A DNA stretch of 64,000 bases. Origin: Prauserella isguenensis. Its GTDB lineage: Bacteria > Actinomycetota > Actinomycetes > Mycobacteriales > Pseudonocardiaceae. Positions 15,899-24,241 of this stretch are shown in pieces (the stretch's first letter is position 1; each line of letters opens with the position of its first letter). The translations under genes were made by a program, and so were the position numbers. The notes below the pieces were generated by a model, which was not told the origin of the DNA, did not search any database, and saw only the letters and a list, made by a program, of their open reading frames with translations. Location: assembly GCF_014191605.1 (NCBI RefSeq), contig NZ_JACHWU010000001.1, forward strand, positions 558,001 through 622,000, read 5' to 3'.

Positions 15899-16926
15899 GC
15901 CAACCCCAGCTCCTCGCTGATCTCGGTGATGCGGGTGGTCTCCCGTTCGACGAACCGCTCGAACGGCTCGCCCGTGAGGAACGTGTCCTCCCACTCCTGG
16001 GTCTTGAGCGTGTTCTGCCACTGCTCGGTCCCGTGGACCTGCTTGAGCAGGTTCTCCAACTCGGTCCGCTGCTCGTCGGACAGCCCGGGCGGTGCGACGA
16101 CGCCGCGCCAGTTGGCCAGTTCGACGTCGACGTTCTGCTGCCGGAACGTCGGGACGTCGATGCCGTCGACCGGTTCGGCGGCCGACAGTCCCAACGCCCG
16201 CACCTCGCCGCTCTCGATCTGTGCCGCGAACTCGTCGTATCCGGAGACGCCGACATCGAGGCTGCCGTTGAGCAGACCGGCCACCGCCTCGCCGCCGCCC
16301 GCGTACGGGATGTAGTTCAGTCCGCCCGGGTCGGCACCCGCCTCGTCCATGAGCATGCCCGCGAGCAGGTGGTCGGTTCCGCCGACCGATCCACCACCGA
16401 CCGCGACGGAGCGAGGGTCGGCGCGCCACCGGTCCAGCAGATCGTCCAAGTTCTTGATCGGCGAGTCGGCGGGCACGACGACGACCCCGTAGTCGTTGGC
16501 CAGCCGGGCGATCGGGGTCACGTCGGTGAGGTCGTTCGGTGCTCCGGTGGCGACGATCGATCCCATCATGACCGTGCCGGTCATCATGAGCGTGTCACCG
16601 CGCCCGACCTGGTTGGCGACCCTCGCGAGTCCGATCGAACCGCCCGCACCGGGCACGTTCAGCACCTCGGTGGTGTTGACGTATCCCTTGTCATCCACAA
16701 CGGACTGGATCTCCCTGCCGACGCTGTCCCAGCCGCCTCCCGGTGCGGCGGGAACCGTGATGTTCAGCCGGTCCCGCGGGCCCGAACCGCCCTCCGCACC
16801 GGTCACGACGTCGACCACGGCGACGCCGACGAGCGCGACGGTGGCGGCGATCGCCGCCACACGCACCAGCGGTCTCATCGCTCGTCGCCCGGAGCTCGTA
16901 CTGCTCGGCGAGGGACTCGCGGTCAT
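15895..16926 (-). CDS. tctC: Tripartite tricarboxylate transporter substrate-binding protein TctC
   Basis: 343 residues. ATG 16926 has a GAAGGAG site. An N-terminal hydrophobic stretch (about 18-40) directs export, without an obvious lipobox. The Bug/TctC signature is visible: P-A-A-P-G-G-G-W-D near residue 58, V-L-N-V-P-G-A-G-G-S-I-G near 89-100 and Y-I-P-Y-A-G-G-G-E-A near 208-217. The protein captures a carboxylate and feeds TctAB. It diverges from an IclR regulator, which probably controls it. Confidence 0.94.
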   Translation of the reverse strand: MTASPSPSSTSSGRRAMRPLVRVAAIAATVALVGVAVVDVVTGAEGGSGPRDRLNITVPAAPGGGWDSVGREIQSVVDDKGYVNTTEVLNVPGAGGSIGLARVANQVGRGDTLMMTGTVMMGSIVATGAPNDLTDVTPIARLANDYGVVVVPADSPIKNLDDLLDRWRADPRSVAVGGGSVGGTDHLLAGMLMDEAGADPGGLNYIPYAGGGEAVAGLLNGSLDVGVSGYDEFAAQIESGEVRALGLSAAEPVDGIDVPTFRQQNVDVELANWRGVVAPPGLSDEQRTELENLLKQVHGTEQWQNTLKTQEWEDTFLTGEPFERFVERETTRITEISEELGLA

Positions 16927-17068
16927 GGTGCTCCTTCGCGTACGTCATCGGGCGCGGTGTCGGTCCACGGAGTCCACCAGACGGTCGAATCGGACCGCAC
17001 AGCGGATCGTGCGCTACGATAGAGATCGACCACGTCCACGACAAGGTCCGCGCAGGAGTTGATTTCGC

Positions 17069-17857
17069 GTGCCCACCACCGACGCCGCCCCGGAGGACGA
17101 CACTCCGGCCGGCGGCGCTTCCTCACCGGTCCGCAGTGTGGCGCGCGCACTGGACCTGCTGGCGCTGTTCACCGAGGACAACGCCACGTGGACCGTGCGG
17201 GAACTCACCGAGACCAGCGGACTGGCCAAAACCACGGTGCTTCGCCTCGTCGACACGCTGCAGCAGCGTGGCCTCCTGTGGTCCGGTGAGCAAGGCCGGA
17301 TCTCGGCGGGCCCCGGTCTGCTGCGTTGGGCCAACCTCGCCCGGACGACGTGGCAGGTGCCCGAGCAGGCCCGGCAGGTGATGCGAGACCTGTCCGACTC
17401 CTGCGGCGAGACCGTGAACCTCTACGTCCGCTCCGGCGCGACCCGGATCTGCGTGGAACAGCGGGAAGGCCGCCGCAGCGTGCGGCACATCGTGCGCGTC
17501 GGCGACGAACTCCCGCTGTGGGGCGGCGCCGCGAGCAAGGTGTTGCTCACCGGGGCCGACGACCGGGCACTCGCCGCGGTGGCGGCTCTCGACCCCGCGG
17601 GACGGACCGTCGACGGGTTGCGTGCCGAGGCCGCCGAGGTGCGGGAGCACGGCCACGCCGTCAGCCACGGCGAACGGGAGGTCGGCGCCTCCGGGGTCGC
17701 CGCGCCCGTGGTCGACGCCGACGGCGCAGTGCTCGCCGCGCTCGCTCTCGGCGGGCCCACTCCGCGGTTCACCGACGAGGCGGTCGCGGAGTTCACCGTG
17801 GCGGTACGGGACGCCGCACGGCGCATCTCACGGATCGGCATCGGAGGACGAGCGTGA
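17069..17857 (+). CDS. IclR-family regulator of the tricarboxylate cluster
   Basis: 262 residues. A winged HTH (about 20-85: V-R-S-V-A-R-A-L-D-L-L and S-G-L-A-K-T-T-V-L-R-L-V) is followed by the IclR effector domain (about 95-255). GTG 17069 start. It is divergent from tctCBA and overlaps the CoA-transferase gene by GTGA, so it can control both arms. The 142-bp divergent spacer contains a TACGAT box at 17015-17020 that could be its own -10 element. Confidence 0.93.
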   Translation: MPTTDAAPEDDTPAGGASSPVRSVARALDLLALFTEDNATWTVRELTETSGLAKTTVLRLVDTLQQRGLLWSGEQGRISAGPGLLRWANLARTTWQVPEQARQVMRDLSDSCGETVNLYVRSGATRICVEQREGRRSVRHIVRVGDELPLWGGAASKVLLTGADDRALAAVAALDPAGRTVDGLRAEAAEVREHGHAVSHGEREVGASGVAAPVVDADGAVLAALALGGPTPRFTDEAVAEFTVAVRDAARRISRIGIGGRA

Positions 17858-19059
17858 CCGACGGACTGTTGCACGGCGTGCGGGTACTCGACCTGACGAA
17901 CGTCCTCGCCGGCCCGTACGCCAGCTACCAGCTCGGCCTGCTCGGTGCGGACGTCGTCAAGATCGAGACACCGGAAGGCGGTGACCTCGCCCGCCAGCTC
18001 GGCGCCGACGCGGAGCTGAACGAGGCACACCTGGGCACGTCGTTCCTCGCACAGAACGGCGGCAAGCGGTCGCTGACGCTGAACCTCAAGAGCGCCGAGG
18101 GCAAGGAGATCTTCGCCGGGCTCGTCCGGGGCAGCGCCGTCGTACTGGAGAACTTCCGGCCCGGCGTGCTGGCCAGACTCGGCTTCGACCGGGACCGGCT
18201 GCACGACCTCAACCCGCGGCTCGTCTACTGCGCCATCTCGGGATTCGGGCAGCAGGGTCCGATGGCCGACCGGCCCGCCTACGACCAGATCATCCAGGGC
18301 CTGTCCGGAATGATGAGCGCCACCGGAACGCCGGAAACGGCACCGCTCCGCGCCGGGTACCCGATCTCCGACACGCTCGGTGGAATGGCCGCCGCGTTCT
18401 CGGTGTGCGCCGCGCTGACGCATGCGGAACGCAGCGGCGAAGGCGCCTTCCTGGACCTGTCCATGATGGACACCGCGATGACGGCGATGGGCTGGGCGAT
18501 GTCGAATTACCTGATCGCCGGTGTCGAACCGCGGGCGATGGGCAACGAGAACGCCACCGCGGCCCCGTCCGGCACGTTCCGCACGGCCGACGGCCACCTC
18601 AACATCGCCGCGAACAAGCAGGAGCAGTTCGAAGCGCTGTGCGCCGAGATCGGTCGTCCGGAGCTGGCCGGCGATCCGAGGTTCGCCGCCCGCGAGGACC
18701 GGAAGGCCAACCGCGACGCACTCCGCGAAGAGGTGGAGGTCGGCCTCACCGCACGGCCTGCGGCGCACTGGGAACGGGCGTTGTCCGCGGCCGGGATCCC
18801 GGCGGCACGGGTGCTCGACGTCCCGGAGGTGCTGGAGCTGGACCAGGTCCGCGAGCGGGAGCTGGTGCACGAACTGCCGTTCCCCGGCCGCGATTCCGGC
18901 ACGGTGCGTGTCCTGGGCAGCGGCGTGCAGGTGGACGGGAAGGCCGCCGCACCGAGCGGTTCGCCACCGCTGCTCGGCGAGCACACCGACGAACTGCTCG
19001 CCGAACTCGGCTACGGAACCGCCGAGATCACCGAACTGCGCAGCGCTGGAGTGGTGTGA
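17854..19059 (+). CDS. CaiB/BaiF family III CoA-transferase
   Basis: 401 residues from GTG 17854, preceded by GGAGGAC and overlapping the IclR stop. Family features are G-V-R-V-L-D-L-T at the start, G-A-D-V-V-K-I-E-T-P at 31-40, N-L-K-S/N-F-R-P-G-V-L around 77-106 and the catalytic Asp173 in G-Y-P-I-S-D-T-L-G-G. It moves CoA from a donor thioester to an acid. Flanked by TctABC and a citrate-lyase-type enzyme, it probably activates the imported tri- or dicarboxylate (citrate, citramalate or similar). The exact acid is inferred. Confidence 0.93.
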   Translation: MTDGLLHGVRVLDLTNVLAGPYASYQLGLLGADVVKIETPEGGDLARQLGADAELNEAHLGTSFLAQNGGKRSLTLNLKSAEGKEIFAGLVRGSAVVLENFRPGVLARLGFDRDRLHDLNPRLVYCAISGFGQQGPMADRPAYDQIIQGLSGMMSATGTPETAPLRAGYPISDTLGGMAAAFSVCAALTHAERSGEGAFLDLSMMDTAMTAMGWAMSNYLIAGVEPRAMGNENATAAPSGTFRTADGHLNIAANKQEQFEALCAEIGRPELAGDPRFAAREDRKANRDALREEVEVGLTARPAAHWERALSAAGIPAARVLDVPEVLELDQVRERELVHELPFPGRDSGTVRVLGSGVQVDGKAAAPSGSPPLLGEHTDELLAELGYGTAEITELRSAGVV

Positions 19060-19937
19060 CCGTGGCAGGCGACAACAGCGACAACGACGACAACGGCAAC
19101 ACCGGCGACAACCGCAACGGCAACGTCGGCACCGACGGCGGCGGACGTGACGAGGCTGCGGCCTACTGGGCGACGAACCTGGTGCGCATCCGGCCCGGCG
19201 AGATCGCGCTGCGCGGCTATCCGATCGAGGAGCTGATCGGCAGGTTCTCGTTCGTCGACATCACCTGGTTGATGGTGCGGGGCGAGCTGCCGACACCGCC
19301 GGAGTCGCGATTGCTGGAGGCGGCGCTGACCGCGGCGGTGGACCACGGCCCGCAGGCGCCGTCGATCGCGGCCGCGCGCATGGCCGCCACGTGCGGCGTC
19401 GGCCTCAACAACGCGATGGCCACGGGCGTGAACCTGCTGGGCGATGTGCACGGCGGCGCGGGACAGCAGTGCATGGAGGTGTTGCAGGACGTCCGCGACC
19501 GCGCGCCCGGAGCGGGGTCCGTCGAGGCGGCCGTCGAGCAGGTGCTGGCCGAACACCGCTACGTGCCCGGATTCGGCCACCGCTTCCACCCGCGGGACCC
19601 GCGCCGTGACCCGCTGCTCGGCCTCGTCGAGCAGGCCCGTGACGACGGCGTCGTGGCCGGTGAGCACCTCGCCGCGGCCGTCGAACTCGAACGGCAGCTG
19701 GCGCTGAGGTCGAGCAAGCCGATCCCGATGAACATCGACGGCGCGACGGCGGTCATCTACGGCGAACTCGGGTTCACGCCGGAACTGGCGCGGGGCCTGT
19801 TCGTGCTGTCGCGATCCGTCGGCATCCTCGCGCACGCCTGGGAGGAACGGCAGACCGGAACGAGGATCAAGGGACCGGTACCCCGCTCCGTGCTCGCCGA
19901 CTACACCGGACCCGACCTGCGCGAACCGCCCCGCTGA
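19056..19937 (+). CDS. Citrate-synthase-fold lyase (citryl-CoA lyase-like)
   Basis: 293 residues from GTG 19056, overlapping the previous stop by GTGA (GTG 19062 is an alternative). It is shorter than citrate synthase (about 370-430) but keeps the catalytic triad positions: His132 in G-D-V-H-G-G-A-G, His175 in P-G-F-G-H-R-F-H and Asp228 in N-I-D-G-A. This matches stand-alone citryl-CoA lyase-like proteins rather than synthases. The first 33 residues are Asn/Asp/Gly-rich and low complexity. With the CoA-transferase it likely cleaves an acyl-CoA such as citryl-CoA or a relative to acetyl-CoA and a keto acid. Confidence 0.88.
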   Translation: MTVAGDNSDNDDNGNTGDNRNGNVGTDGGGRDEAAAYWATNLVRIRPGEIALRGYPIEELIGRFSFVDITWLMVRGELPTPPESRLLEAALTAAVDHGPQAPSIAAARMAATCGVGLNNAMATGVNLLGDVHGGAGQQCMEVLQDVRDRAPGAGSVEAAVEQVLAEHRYVPGFGHRFHPRDPRRDPLLGLVEQARDDGVVAGEHLAAAVELERQLALRSSKPIPMNIDGATAVIYGELGFTPELARGLFVLSRSVGILAHAWEERQTGTRIKGPVPRSVLADYTGPDLREPPR

Positions 19938-19993
19938 ACGGACCCGCGATCCGGCATGGACCGACAGCCGGGCCCGGCGGCGAGCTATGCCGC

Positions 19994-20033
19994 GACGCGG
20001 TGGCGACGTCCGTTCCGGCGTCGCCACCGCGTC
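19994..20033. terminator. Bidirectional hairpin between convergent operons
   Basis: A perfect 15-bp stem (GACGCGGTGGCGACG and its complement) with a 10-base loop, followed by TTAC on the plus strand. It lies exactly between the lyase stop and the convergent small membrane protein, as expected of a shared terminator. Confidence 0.8.
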
Positions 20034-20052
20034 TTACGGCCCGTAGGAAGCG

Positions 20053-20307
20053 TCACGCGTCGGCGCTTTCGTTCCGCTTCGGCATGACATAGCTGCTTAC
20101 GAAACCGACGAGTCCGAAGGCGACGCCTGCCGTGATGCTGGGGGTCAGCAGCGTCTCCGCAGCCCACGAAACCCACTCGGCCTGCATGAGGACGACGCCG
20201 GCCAACTGGACACCGACGAGCACTGCCGCCATGGCGAGGAAGACGAGCAGGGTCACGATGAACGCTGCTCGGCACACGACCTGTGCGCGTTGTGTGGTGA
20301 CGGTCAT
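20053..20307 (-). CDS. Small two-TM protein, probable TRAP small-subunit equivalent
   Basis: 84 residues with two long hydrophobic helices (about 12-38 and 52-73) and a charged C-terminus (P-K-R-N-E-S). ATG 20307 has GGAAAGG upstream. It follows the large TRAP-type permease by 28 bp on the same strand. Normal DctQ subunits have four helices and about 160 residues, so this would be a reduced partner, or a different small component (inference). Confidence 0.75.
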   Translation of the reverse strand: MTVTTQRAQVVCRAAFIVTLLVFLAMAAVLVGVQLAGVVLMQAEWVSWAAETLLTPSITAGVAFGLVGFVSSYVMPKRNESADA

Positions 20308-20335
20308 TCGGAATCCTTTCCGGGAACGGGTCGGG

Positions 20336-21679
20336 TCAGGACAGAACCGGGAGCAGACCCCAGGCGATCAGGCAGCCGATGAGGGTGATCGGGACCATGT
20401 AGTAGGCGATCAGGGGCAGGAACGTCTTCTCGGCTTTCGCGCCGGTGAGCCCGGAAGCCACGAAGATCGACCCGGAGGCGGGCGGCGAAGCCCCTTCCGT
20501 CGAGGCGAACACGAGAATCGCCGTGACGGCCAGCACAGGGTCCACTCCGACGGAGACGAGCGCGAACAGGGAGACCTGGCCGACGGCCGTCAGCGTGGCG
20601 GTCGACGACAGCGGACCCGCGATGACGGCCACGAGAACACCCACGATCAGGGCCGTGACGTACTTGTCCAGCTGCAGGCCGTTCAGTACGGCGTCGATGT
20701 CGTCGGCGAGCCCCAGCTCCCCCAGGACCACACTCGCGGCGACAGCGAAGTACAGCAGCGCGCCGATGTTGGAGAAACGCGGCATCGCCGTGGTGAGCCA
20801 TTCACCCCATGCCCGCCCCCCGCGGGGGAGGGTGTTCCTGCCGACGACGAGTGCGAGGGCCGTCACCAGGACCGGGATCCAGGTGAGGATCGAGATGTCG
20901 TCGATGGATTCGCCGAGCGGGCTGCTGGTGATGAGCAGGTGCGCGACGGGGCCGACCGTGATCGCGATGGGCACGAGCGCGCCGAGAACGATGACGAGTG
21001 CCGTTCCGCCTTCCCTCAGGGCTCGGCGCAGCGGCTGCAATTCGTCGGCGGGTGCGCGGTGGATGCCGTCCTTCCTGACGAAGTAGGAGATGAGCAGAAC
21101 CCGCCACAGCAGTTGGTAGAGCCCCGCACACATCAGCGATAGATAGATCTGCCCGGTGGTCACCATGGACCCGGCGAAGCCGATCATGATGACCATCGAG
21201 GCACTCGGCGGCAGAGCGGCCCCTTGCCCGCCGTTGCCTGCCATGACGGTGGCACTGCGTTCCGGCGTCCACCCGGTGCGGACCATCCAGGGGCCGGTGA
21301 AAGCCCCGGTGGCCGCGGTGTTGCCGGAATTGGACCCGGACAGCGCTCCCATGACGGCCGAGCCCGCGGTGTCGACCAGTGCGGGACCTCCGCGGACACG
21401 GCCCACGAGGGAATTGAGAATCGTCAGCAGCTTCTGGATGAGCCCGGTGCGGTCGACGACGTAGGCCATGAACACGAAGGCCAACGCCGCGTAGAGCACC
21501 TCCTCCTCCAGTGCGGACCGCAGGCCGGTGAGAAGCACGTCGGGTGCAGCGGTGCCGCCGAACGCGGCGGTGGTGAGCAGGCCGAACAGCATGGCCTCGC
21601 CCATGTTCCGCTTGAGAACGACGTTGAAGACGATGATGACGGTGATGAACGCGCCGAGCGCGAGCAGTGCGGTGGGCAT
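20336..21679 (-). CDS. TRAP-type (DctM-like) large permease
   Basis: 447 residues, about 12 membrane segments. The S-G-S-N-S-G-N-T-A-A-T-G stretch near 113-124 and E-G-A-S-P-P-A-S-G-S-I-F-V-A-S-G near 402-417 are typical of DctM/TRAP large subunits of the ion-transporter superfamily. No DctP-type binding protein is encoded nearby. It lies between a small two-TM protein and the dehydrogenase-RraA fusion, so it should import the hydroxy- or keto-acid which that enzyme handles. Confidence 0.88.
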   Translation of the reverse strand: MPTALLALGAFITVIIVFNVVLKRNMGEAMLFGLLTTAAFGGTAAPDVLLTGLRSALEEEVLYAALAFVFMAYVVDRTGLIQKLLTILNSLVGRVRGGPALVDTAGSAVMGALSGSNSGNTAATGAFTGPWMVRTGWTPERSATVMAGNGGQGAALPPSASMVIMIGFAGSMVTTGQIYLSLMCAGLYQLLWRVLLISYFVRKDGIHRAPADELQPLRRALREGGTALVIVLGALVPIAITVGPVAHLLITSSPLGESIDDISILTWIPVLVTALALVVGRNTLPRGGRAWGEWLTTAMPRFSNIGALLYFAVAASVVLGELGLADDIDAVLNGLQLDKYVTALIVGVLVAVIAGPLSSTATLTAVGQVSLFALVSVGVDPVLAVTAILVFASTEGASPPASGSIFVASGLTGAKAEKTFLPLIAYYMVPITLIGCLIAWGLLPVLS

Positions 21680-21725
21680 GGGGAATCCCCTCTACGGCGG
21701 TGGAGTGGGGTGACGGGTGACGCGG

Positions 21726-23081
21726 TCAGCCGGCGCGTTCGCCGATGATCCGTTCGTAACGCGCGGCTTCGTCGGCGACGACGGCGCGGGTGGCCGCGAG
21801 GACTCGTTCGGCGTCGTGCTGCGGCACGACGATGACCCCGTCGGCGTCCGCGACCACGATGTCGCCGCGGTGCACGACGACCCCGCCGACGGACACGTCG
21901 GTGCCGAGGCGGGACGGACCCGACTTGTACGGGCCTGCGGGCGAAACCCCGACCGCCCATACCGGAAAGCCTGCTTCTCGTAGGGCGTCGACGTCGCGCA
22001 CGGCGCCGTCGATGATCATGCCCGCGATGCCACGGTTCATCGCACGATGCGCGATCAACTCGCCCATGAGGGCGCGACCGGAATGACCACCACCGTCGAC
22101 CACGAGCACGTCACCGCGCCCGGCCGTGGCCAACGCCTCGTGGATGCCTTGGTTGTCGCCCGGGCGGCAGAGCACGGTAAACGCCCGTCCGACCAGTCGC
22201 GCCCCCGTCCACATGGTGCGCACGCGCGGATCGACCACGCCCAGGCGATCGCGCGCGTCCCCGATCGCTGCGGTCGGCATGTCGGCGAAGCCGGCAAGCA
22301 GGTCGCCCAGGCTCCGCTCCGGTTCGAGGCTCAACGCGCGGTGCCGATTCGCCGCACCTGTGGTGGCGAGGGGCGCCACGCCGAGCGTGGCGAGCAGCTC
22401 AGCGGCCGCCTCGGTTTCGTGAGAGCGGCGCAGGGCATGCTTGCGGGTGCCGTTGTCAAGCCGGTCGAGCGCCTGTTCCCCTCCGACGAGCGCATCCGCG
22501 ATCTGCGTGCGGACCCATTCGGTCTCACCCGCCGCCGAACCTGCGTCCATGGCCTCGGCGATGACCGCGCCGAGCCCCTTCATGAACACCGTGCGGAGGA
22601 TTTTCCGCCGGGATGCGGCCCCCGGCTGTCCGCCGATCGCCTCCACGGGAGCGCCCAATGTGCGGAACATCGTCGCTGCCGCGTCGGACCCGGGCCCCGA
22701 CACGAGGAGAGCCGTCGCCGCACCGAAGCGGGGCACGGAGCCGATCACCGCGACATCGGCGAACTGCTCCGACGCCGACCCGAGGGCGGCCGCGACATTC
22801 CGTTTGCATTCCGGCGACGCGGCATTGAGATCGGCGTACACCGAGCGGGCTTCCAGTTTCGGCGTGACCTCTTCCGCAACGGCCACCGCGTGGGCGGCGG
22901 TCACGAGGCTCACCACCAGGTCGACGTCGTTGACGGCCTCCCGCGCGCTTGCGGCCCGGCTCACGCCTTGCGGCGTCGGTACGTCACAGGGGTCGAACCC
23001 GATAACGGTTGCGCCGGCCGCGACGAACCCTGCCGCGTAGATGGCTCCGGCCTCCCCCAGGCCGAGCACTGCGATCCTCAT
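21726..23081 (-). CDS. Fusion of NAD(P)-binding beta-hydroxyacid-dehydrogenase-like protein and RraA-like aldolase
   Basis: 451 residues in one frame. The N-terminal Rossmann domain (about 1-120) has V-L-G-L-G-E-A-G, and a 6PGDH-like/DUF1932-type helical domain (about 155-245) includes K160 and K168. The C-terminal RraA-like domain (about 264-450) carries G-G-G-H-S-G-R-A-L-M-G-E-L at 330-342 and the metal-site R362-D363 in D-G-A-V-R-D-V-D, which are hallmarks of the HMG/CHA aldolase branch. The pair suggests oxidation or reduction of a hydroxy acid coupled to pyruvate-releasing aldol cleavage or decarboxylation. Divergent IclR and adjacent TRAP genes support a catabolic role. The substrate is unknown. 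Confidence 0.9.
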   Translation of the reverse strand: MRIAVLGLGEAGAIYAAGFVAAGATVIGFDPCDVPTPQGVSRAASAREAVNDVDLVVSLVTAAHAVAVAEEVTPKLEARSVYADLNAASPECKRNVAAALGSASEQFADVAVIGSVPRFGAATALLVSGPGSDAAATMFRTLGAPVEAIGGQPGAASRRKILRTVFMKGLGAVIAEAMDAGSAAGETEWVRTQIADALVGGEQALDRLDNGTRKHALRRSHETEAAAELLATLGVAPLATTGAANRHRALSLEPERSLGDLLAGFADMPTAAIGDARDRLGVVDPRVRTMWTGARLVGRAFTVLCRPGDNQGIHEALATAGRGDVLVVDGGGHSGRALMGELIAHRAMNRGIAGMIIDGAVRDVDALREAGFPVWAVGVSPAGPYKSGPSRLGTDVSVGGVVVHRGDIVVADADGVIVVPQHDAERVLAATRAVVADEAARYERIIGERAG

Positions 23082-23095
23082 CGATCCATCCTAAT

Positions 23096-23201
23096 TATCA
23101 CTGTATGAAATATCCATTCACTTAGTGAGAGTCTTGATTACGGCGAGACTGAAGGTCAAGACTTCCGGCGGAAAAATGAGTTAAGTTCTCATACAGTGAT
23201 A
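23096..23201. promoter_or_regulatory. Divergent control region with inverted identical 13-mers
   Basis: TATCACTGTATGA at 23096-23108 and its exact complement TCATACAGTGATA at 23189-23201 lie 14 and 10 bp from the start codons of the two divergent genes. Each copy runs into a possible -10 box (GATAAT towards the fusion gene, GATACT towards the IclR gene). A third palindrome TCACTTAGTGA is at 23118-23128. The spacer is clearly AT-richer than its surroundings. These are likely IclR operators or shared promoter cores. Confidence 0.75.
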
Positions 23202-23211
23202 CTGTTGCGGG

Positions 23212-24003
23212 ATGAGTCCAGCGAAACCTTCAGCAGAAGGCACCCAGAGTCAAAGTCCGATGCGCTCGGTACATCGGGCGTTCGACGTGCTCAAGGTCCT
23301 CGAGCTCGCGCAGCAACCGCTGCGGCTCACCGATATCGCGCAACGCACCGCCCTCCATGTGGCCACGACACAACGGCTGGTGGGCGTGCTGACCGACCAC
23401 GGCTACGCGAGCCGCCACGCCAACGGCTACACGGCCGGACCCGCCGCACTGTCCACAGCGCACGCCTTCGCCACGACGAGTCCGCTCCGCCTGGTGGCTC
23501 GCCCCGTCCTCGAGGAGGTCGCCACGGCTACGGGTCTCACGGCGTCCCTCTACGTGCGCGTACAGGACACCCGAGTCCTCATCGACCGGGTCGAGGGCGG
23601 TCAGCGGCCGCACTACTCGCTGCCCATCGGTGAGCGACTGCCGCTGTACCCAGGCGCGGCAGGCAAGGTGTTTCTGGCCGGCGACCCCGACAACGACCTC
23701 GGGAAGATCGCGGACGAGCTGCAGCCGATCACCTTCGCCGACGGGACCGTCCTGGACGCATCCGCCATCCACTCCGACCTGCAACGCATTCGCGACAACG
23801 GATTCGCGACCTCGGTGGACGAACGTCGTTTCGACACCACCGCTGTGGCCGCCCTCATCAGGGACACGGCAGACCGTCCGCTCGGATCGATCGGCCTCAC
23901 CGGCGCGACGCATTCGCTGGGCGATGTCGGCGCGGGAGCGTTGCCCGCGGACGTCCGCCGCGCCGCACAGGCTATCGGCAGCCGCGTACCCGCAGGTGCC
24001 TGA
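23212..24003 (+). CDS. IclR-family regulator of the TRAP/RraA cluster
   Basis: 263 residues. The HTH lies at about 18-80 (M-R-S-V-H-R-A-F-D-V-L-K and Q-R-T-A-L-H-V-A-T-T-Q-R-L-V) and the IclR ligand domain at about 90-255 with S-L-Y-V-R-V-Q-D and L-P-L-Y-P-G-A-A-G-K. ATG 23212 is only 10 bp after the conserved 13-mer. It is divergent from the fusion gene and probably autoregulated. Confidence 0.92.
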   Translation: MSPAKPSAEGTQSQSPMRSVHRAFDVLKVLELAQQPLRLTDIAQRTALHVATTQRLVGVLTDHGYASRHANGYTAGPAALSTAHAFATTSPLRLVARPVLEEVATATGLTASLYVRVQDTRVLIDRVEGGQRPHYSLPIGERLPLYPGAAGKVFLAGDPDNDLGKIADELQPITFADGTVLDASAIHSDLQRIRDNGFATSVDERRFDTTAVAALIRDTADRPLGSIGLTGATHSLGDVGAGALPADVRRAAQAIGSRVPAGA

Positions 24004-24039
24004 CAACGATCTCGACCGGCTGTCCTCGCGCCGTCACCG

Positions 24040-24240
24040 GTCGAGATCGAACGCAACCCCCGCACGGTCGGCAACGCCACGAGGCGCAGTTCGGCAACAG
24101 GTCGATCGCGTCGTCGAGATCGACCTCGGACTCCCCGCGAGCGGAAGAACGTGGGATCGAGAGCGAAGAAGAAGTGGCCGATGTTGTGCCCCCGGGTCCA
24201 ACCCCTTTCGGCCACGCCGACCGCCGCGGCCCGTACGGCG
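24040..24240 (-). pseudogene. C-terminal remnant of an Ldh-family (malate/L-lactate-type) dehydrogenase
   Basis: On the minus strand just behind folA a frame reads G-H-N-I-G-H-F-F-F-A-L-D-P-T-F-F-R, which resembles the C-terminal N-x-G-H-F-F-x-A-I-D-P-A-x-F of the Ldh_2 family. Similarity fades after that and needs a frame change (E-S-E-V-D-L-D-D-A-I continues in another frame). No start, Rossmann part or full length is present. Such enzymes accompany hydroxy-acid catabolic genes like those next door, so this may be a decayed member of that cluster. Confidence 0.45.
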
Positions 24241-24241
24241 A

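Noticed and set aside
13538-16315. 925-codon plus-strand open frame over the tctABC genes
   Set aside because: Antisense shadow. The minus strand encodes three overlapping, well-defined transporter subunits.
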